A stretch of DNA of 9,054 nt, taken from assembly GCA_027040375.1 (NCBI GenBank), contig JALUMJ010000109.1, positions 1 through 9,054 of the forward strand, given 5' to 3'. Positions 6,021-9,054 of this stretch are shown here, in pieces. A program made the translations under genes and the position numbers. The notes under the pieces are model-generated. The model saw nothing but the letters and a program-made list of their open reading frames with translations, had not been told where the DNA came from and searched no databases. Origin of the DNA: Campylobacteraceae bacterium. GTDB taxonomy: Bacteria > Campylobacterota > Campylobacteria > Campylobacterales > Sulfurospirillaceae. Numbering within the stretch: the first letter of the stretch is position 1; every line of letters begins with the position of its first letter.

Positions 6021-6476
6021 TCAACCACCACATCCGCCAACTGTTACTTTGACTTGTTTTGTTGCTACATGTAACTTACCATTTGCATCTTCCACTATCA
6101 ATCTTACATTTCCAGTTTTTCTCATTTTAATTCGTGTTGAAAATTTTGGAATAGTTCCTTCACTCAATTCCCAAGTAACTGCAAGTGGATGTGGATTGCC
6201 ATCTATGATTAGTGTCATAGTCTTTGCATTACTAAGACTTGTGGAGACTGTCACAGGCACTGCTCCGCCATTTTCTGCGATATCTGGAAGCTTTAATTTT
6301 GCTTTGTCATCTTTCATAGCACTTGTAGTTCCATAGGCATCTTCTAGTGCAGCATCACCCGTAGTTGCCATAAAAGCTTTTGGATGTTCTGAAAATATAC
6401 TAGCACTTCCTACTGTTTGAAGCGCAGTTACTGCCATTGTTGTAAAACCTAATCCTAAAAAATTTCTTCTTTTCAT
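6021..6476 (-). CDS. soxY: SoxY, sulfur-carrier protein with C-terminal GGCGG swinging arm
   Basis: The protein has 151 residues. It begins with a twin-arginine signal (K2-R3-R4-N5-F6-L7-G8-L9-G10) and a hydrophobic core. The body holds the SoxY pattern: LPDIAENGGAVPVTV, then beta strands MTLIIDGNP, FSTRIKMRKTGNVRLIVEDANG. It ends exactly in VGGCGG, with C149 as the sulfur-bearing cysteine on the mobile tail. SoxYZ presents the covalently attached substrate in turn to SoxXA, SoxB and SoxCD. The AAGGA ribosome site lies about 9 nt before ATG 6476, and the gene starts 15 bp after soxX. It is the only soxY in the window. The tail motif makes this identification secure. Confidence 0.97.
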   Translation of the reverse strand: MKRRNFLGLGFTTMAVTALQTVGSASIFSEHPKAFMATTGDAALEDAYGTTSAMKDDKAKLKLPDIAENGGAVPVTVSTSLSNAKTMTLIIDGNPHPLAVTWELSEGTIPKFSTRIKMRKTGNVRLIVEDANGKLHVATKQVKVTVGGCGG

Positions 6477-6491
6477 AATTTATTTTCCTTT

Positions 6492-6860
6492 TTATTTTGA
6501 TTTTGTTGTTGCTTGTAGATATGCTACAAGTGCATCTATTTGATGCTTTGATATCTTATGACTTTTTCCTTGAGGTGGCATCACACTGTCTGGAACAGTT
6601 TTATTTGGATTCCATATTTTATTAAATATATACTCTTTTGGATAAGTATCAAGATTAGCAAGTTTTGGACCAATAGTGCCCGTTTGCGGTATGCTTGGAT
6701 CACCTTGCACAGCATGACAAGCCAAGCAATTACCAAGCTTTTTTGTTACAAACACTTTTCGACCCTCTTTGATCAAAGCTTCATTGCTGGCAGCATTAGC
6801 CACTGTTGCACTAAATGTGCCAACGATAACTAACGCTAATAGTTTTTTAACATTTATCAT
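6492..6860 (-). CDS. soxX: SoxX, monoheme cytochrome c subunit of SoxXA
   Basis: The protein has 122 residues. Residues 1-23 form a Sec signal peptide ending in VANA. The heme site is C45-L-A-C48-H49, followed by AVQGDPSIPQTGTIGPKL. M94 in SVMPPQG is the axial ligand, and a terminal helix ISKHQIDALVAYLQ closes the class I cytochrome fold. The early KKLGNCLACHAV stretch and the GPKLANLDTYP region are characteristic of SoxX. It accepts electrons from the SoxA active-site heme and forwards them to a soluble cytochrome c. A strong AAAGGAG site precedes ATG 6860, and soxD ends 18 bp upstream. Placement next to soxY matches the usual soxXYZAB order. Confidence 0.94.
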   Translation of the reverse strand: MINVKKLLALVIVGTFSATVANAASNEALIKEGRKVFVTKKLGNCLACHAVQGDPSIPQTGTIGPKLANLDTYPKEYIFNKIWNPNKTVPDSVMPPQGKSHKISKHQIDALVAYLQATTKSK

Positions 6861-6878
6861 CTTTTCTCCTTTATAAGA

Positions 6879-8030
6879 TTATTTACTTTTTTCAAGCATA
6901 TACTTGACTGTACTCTTAACATCTTCATCTTTAAGTGACATATCTCCACCTTTTGGAGGCATAGCATTAAAACCTTTTAAAGCGTGTTCAAATACATCTT
7001 TTACATCCTCTTTTCTAACATGAGCCCAGTCAGCTTTATTTCCAAGCTTTGGAGCACCTGCTACACCTGATTTGTGGCATCCTGCACAAGTATTTTCATA
7101 TATACTTTTTCCGATTCCATCATCTTTTGAAAGTTTTTGAGTGTGATTTGGGTATTTTGCTTCTACTGTTCTGCTATAATTTTTACCAAAGTAATATCTT
7201 TCCTTGCCAAATGGCGGCTCAACTACAGTGGCATCTGTTTTGATATGCATAACTACCATCTTTGAAGGATCAATACAGTTTTTCATACATCTTGTATTGT
7301 GAGTGTCAGCTTTTCTTAGATTGTTATACTCAAAACCTTTTTCATTTGGCATATGAACTGCTTTTATAAAATCTCTATTTATAATGGTGTCGTCTTCTAT
7401 ATCTTTCCCATTAACTTGAATTTCACTTAATTGAAGCAAATATCCTAGTATTCCATATACTTGGCTATTGCTAAGTGATTTTGGAGCTGAAAGAGGCATA
7501 GCTGTTTGGATATACCAGAAGAATGGTGCGATATATGGAGCATAACTGCCTAATGTTTTAAGTGGTTTTGGATCTCCACCAGTCTTTGGATGTAATTTTA
7601 AAGTACCAACTCCACCAGCTAAAACTGGGAATCTATCTACACCTTCACCAAAGTCACCGTGGCATACAGCACATTTTGCACTAAATACCTGTGCTCCTTG
7701 CTCAACGCTCATTTTACCACTTGGTAAACCTTTTCCATCAGGTCTAACATCTGTATTCCAAGCTTTTAAAGTGGCCTTAGATGCTTTTTTACCAAAATTG
7801 TGATTTTTTCCACTTATTGGTGATTTGTAAGTCTCAGTGACTTTGATATAAGTTTTTCTTAGTATTGCGCCATCAACATTTGTTTTATTTCCATTTTTGT
7901 CTTTTGCCACACTTGAATATGGATATTTATCTGGATTCGCTGGAGTATAGTTTAACTTTGCAGCACTCAAATTTGAAACCAATGCAAATGAACTTAGTAT
8001 TAGTATTAGATTACGCATAAATATGTACAT
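6879..8030 (-). CDS. soxD: SoxD, diheme cytochrome c subunit of sulfane dehydrogenase
   Basis: With the start at 8030 the protein has 383 residues and a hydrophobic signal peptide ending near NLSA (about 20-23). The first cytochrome domain has C120-A-V-C123-H124 with M178 (TAMPL) as likely ligand. The second has C315-A-G-C318-H319 with M357 (AMPPKGG). Between them are RCMKNC cysteines (C248, C252) and the linker MPNEKGFEY, seen in SoxD-type cytochromes. SoxD takes the electrons removed by the SoxC molybdenum centre from sulfane sulfur on SoxY. GGAGG at 8037-8041 is 6 nt from ATG 8030 and 3 nt from ATG 8033, so 8030 is preferred. An ATG at 8018 would give a tidier signal peptide but sits 18 nt away. 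The start overlaps the end of soxC, implying coupled translation. Confidence 0.94.
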   Translation of the reverse strand: MYIFMRNLILILSSFALVSNLSAAKLNYTPANPDKYPYSSVAKDKNGNKTNVDGAILRKTYIKVTETYKSPISGKNHNFGKKASKATLKAWNTDVRPDGKGLPSGKMSVEQGAQVFSAKCAVCHGDFGEGVDRFPVLAGGVGTLKLHPKTGGDPKPLKTLGSYAPYIAPFFWYIQTAMPLSAPKSLSNSQVYGILGYLLQLSEIQVNGKDIEDDTIINRDFIKAVHMPNEKGFEYNNLRKADTHNTRCMKNCIDPSKMVVMHIKTDATVVEPPFGKERYYFGKNYSRTVEAKYPNHTQKLSKDDGIGKSIYENTCAGCHKSGVAGAPKLGNKADWAHVRKEDVKDVFEHALKGFNAMPPKGGDMSLKDEDVKSTVKYMLEKSK

Positions 8031-9054
8031 CATTTACCTCCCCATTGCTTTTTACTTCCCATGTTTGAATCGCGTTTCTGTGATATACTGCTTCTTTTCC
8101 TCTTGCAGCAACTAATTGTTTTGCAGTTGGTTGAGTATATCCTGTGTCGTCAGTTGAACGGCTTTGTAACATCATGGGCTTTCCATCCCACTCTATTTCA
8201 ATTTCAAATCTTGTAACAGCTTTTGGAAGTACTAGGCTTGTAAACTTAGCTTCTCTCCAATTTTTTCCGCCATCAGTTGAAACATCAACATGAGTGATGG
8301 TACCTTTTCCAGACCAAGCTATACCTTGTACTACAATAGGACCTTTTTTGACACCTTTTAAATTTCTCTCAGGGCAAGGTGCGGTTATAACAGAGTTGGC
8401 TTCCATGGCCCAATTATACATCTTGGCGTGTCCATCATATTCAAGCATTGTGTATTTTGTGCTCTCTTCTCTAACCATCCAAGATTTTGTATCAAATTTC
8501 AATCTTTTCAGCCACTTGACTTGAATAGCACCTTCCCAACCCGGAAGAAACAGTCTAACAGGATATCCTTGCTCAGGTCTTAGTGCTTCGCCGTTCATAG
8601 CATATACAAGCATTGCGTCATCTAAAACTTTCTCTATAGGCACACTTCTTCCGACACCTGCAGGGTCTGAGCCTTCAGGGAACATCCACTTAGCACCTGG
8701 TTTTAGTCCTATATCTTCAAGTATGACTTTCAAAGGAACACCAGTCCATTCAGAACAAGACAACATCCCATGTGTTGCTTGAAGCGAGTTTATACCAGGT
8801 CCTCTGTACTCCATACCATTGTTTGCGGCACACTCAAAAGAGTGGACAACACTGATGCTTGGATATCTTTTTATGTCTTCTAGAGTAAGAACAACTTCTC
8901 TATCTACAAGACCGTGTATCAACAATCTCCATTCCAATGGATTGATATCTACAACTCCACCATGACATCTTGTAAAATGTAAACCATTTGGAACAATGAT
9001 TCCTTTTAAATCTTGCCAAGGAGTAAAGCTTATAGATGCTTTTTGGTCAGCTGT
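8011..9054 (-). CDS. soxC: SoxC, molybdenum-cofactor subunit of sulfane dehydrogenase (5' end outside window)
   Basis: The frame is open from the right window edge to TAA at 8011-8013, giving 347 visible residues; the N-terminus with the export signal is missing. It is a sulfite oxidase-family protein. FTPWQDLKGIIVPNGLHFTR and HGGVVDINP open the Moco domain. The cysteine expected to bind molybdenum is in VHSFECAANNGMEYRG (C75 of the visible part). LPGWEGAIQVKWLKRL and the C-terminal Ig-like dimerisation domain (IAWSGKGTITHVDVSTDGGKNW) follow. A TTG at 8935-8937 can be taken as a start, but 39 conserved-looking codons continue upstream, so it is not the real one. SoxC with SoxD oxidises SoxY-bound sulfane sulfur to the sulfonate level. 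In the visible part R29-C30-H31 stands where I recall Arg-His-His in proteobacterial SoxC. Confidence 0.95.
   Translation of the reverse strand, partial: TADQKASISFTPWQDLKGIIVPNGLHFTRCHGGVVDINPLEWRLLIHGLVDREVVLTLEDIKRYPSISVVHSFECAANNGMEYRGPGINSLQATHGMLSCSEWTGVPLKVILEDIGLKPGAKWMFPEGSDPAGVGRSVPIEKVLDDAMLVYAMNGEALRPEQGYPVRLFLPGWEGAIQVKWLKRLKFDTKSWMVREESTKYTMLEYDGHAKMYNWAMEANSVITAPCPERNLKGVKKGPIVVQGIAWSGKGTITHVDVSTDGGKNWREAKFTSLVLPKAVTRFEIEIEWDGKPMMLQSRSTDDTGYTQPTAKQLVAARGKEAVYHRNAIQTWEVKSNGEVNDVHIYA
8037..8041 (-). promoter_or_regulatory. soxD ribosome binding site inside the soxC coding end
   Basis: GGAGG on the - strand lies within the last codons of soxC (the Asn-Gly-Glu-Val stretch near the C-terminus). 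It is the only good ribosome site near the soxD start and favours ATG 8030 (6-nt spacing) over ATG 8033 (3 nt) and ATG 8018 (18 nt). Confidence 0.6.

Noticed and set aside
5971..6336. + strand open frame of 121 codons opposite soxY
   Set aside because: It is antisense to soxY, whose Tat signal and GGCGG tail are unmistakable. The + strand product has no recognisable motif.
1..9054. CRISPR array, insertion sequence, tRNA or rRNA
   Set aside because: No regularly spaced repeats, transposase-like frame, terminal inverted repeats or recognisable RNA gene were seen. Nearly all of the window is coding.

Overview
The window looks like chromosomal DNA of a sulfur-oxidising member of the Campylobacterota (formerly Epsilonproteobacteria; Sulfurimonas- or Arcobacter-like). 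This is inferred from AT-rich coding sequence with Lys/Ile-rich proteins, from the epsilonproteobacterial style of the Sox proteins, and from gene order. No rRNA or other marker is present, so genus is not claimed.

Layout: positions 3-239 on the + strand are the 3' end of an unrelated gene, probably a DUF4091/GH123-like protein. A short structured gap (240-317) separates it from a long convergent gene run on the - strand that fills the rest of the window and continues past the right edge. In transcription order (right to left) the run is soxC (5' end outside the window), soxD, soxX, soxY, soxZ, soxA, soxK (small SoxXA-binding-type lipoprotein), soxB, a SoxH-like metallo-beta-lactamase-fold protein, a periplasmic DsrE-family protein, and a cytochrome c-thioredoxin fusion resembling SoxW. 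Most gaps are under 30 bp or are overlaps. The exceptions are soxY-soxZ (144 bp, two small hairpins) and soxB-soxH-like (44 bp, a perfect 11-bp inverted repeat). The run is therefore probably one operon with its promoter outside the window.

How it works (family knowledge): SoxYZ carries the sulfur substrate on the Cys of the SoxY C-terminal GGCGG tail. SoxXA, assisted by SoxK, oxidatively attaches thiosulfate to that Cys. SoxB hydrolyses off sulfate. SoxCD oxidises the remaining sulfane sulfur with release of six electrons. Having soxCD together with soxXYZAB predicts complete oxidation of thiosulfate to sulfate without obligate sulfur-globule formation. All products carry or depend on export signals: Sec for SoxX, A, D, the DsrE-like and the SoxH-like proteins, Tat for SoxY and SoxB, a lipobox for SoxK, and SoxZ presumably exported with SoxY.

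The core is a known system. The less described part is the three-gene tail (1576-2487, 1126-1566, 318-1118): an MBL-fold protein that has lost most canonical metal ligands, an exported DsrE protein with a single cysteine at the usual sulfur-carrying position, and a heme-thioredoxin fusion. Together they suggest a periplasmic sulfur-transfer or thiol-redox accessory module, which is inference.
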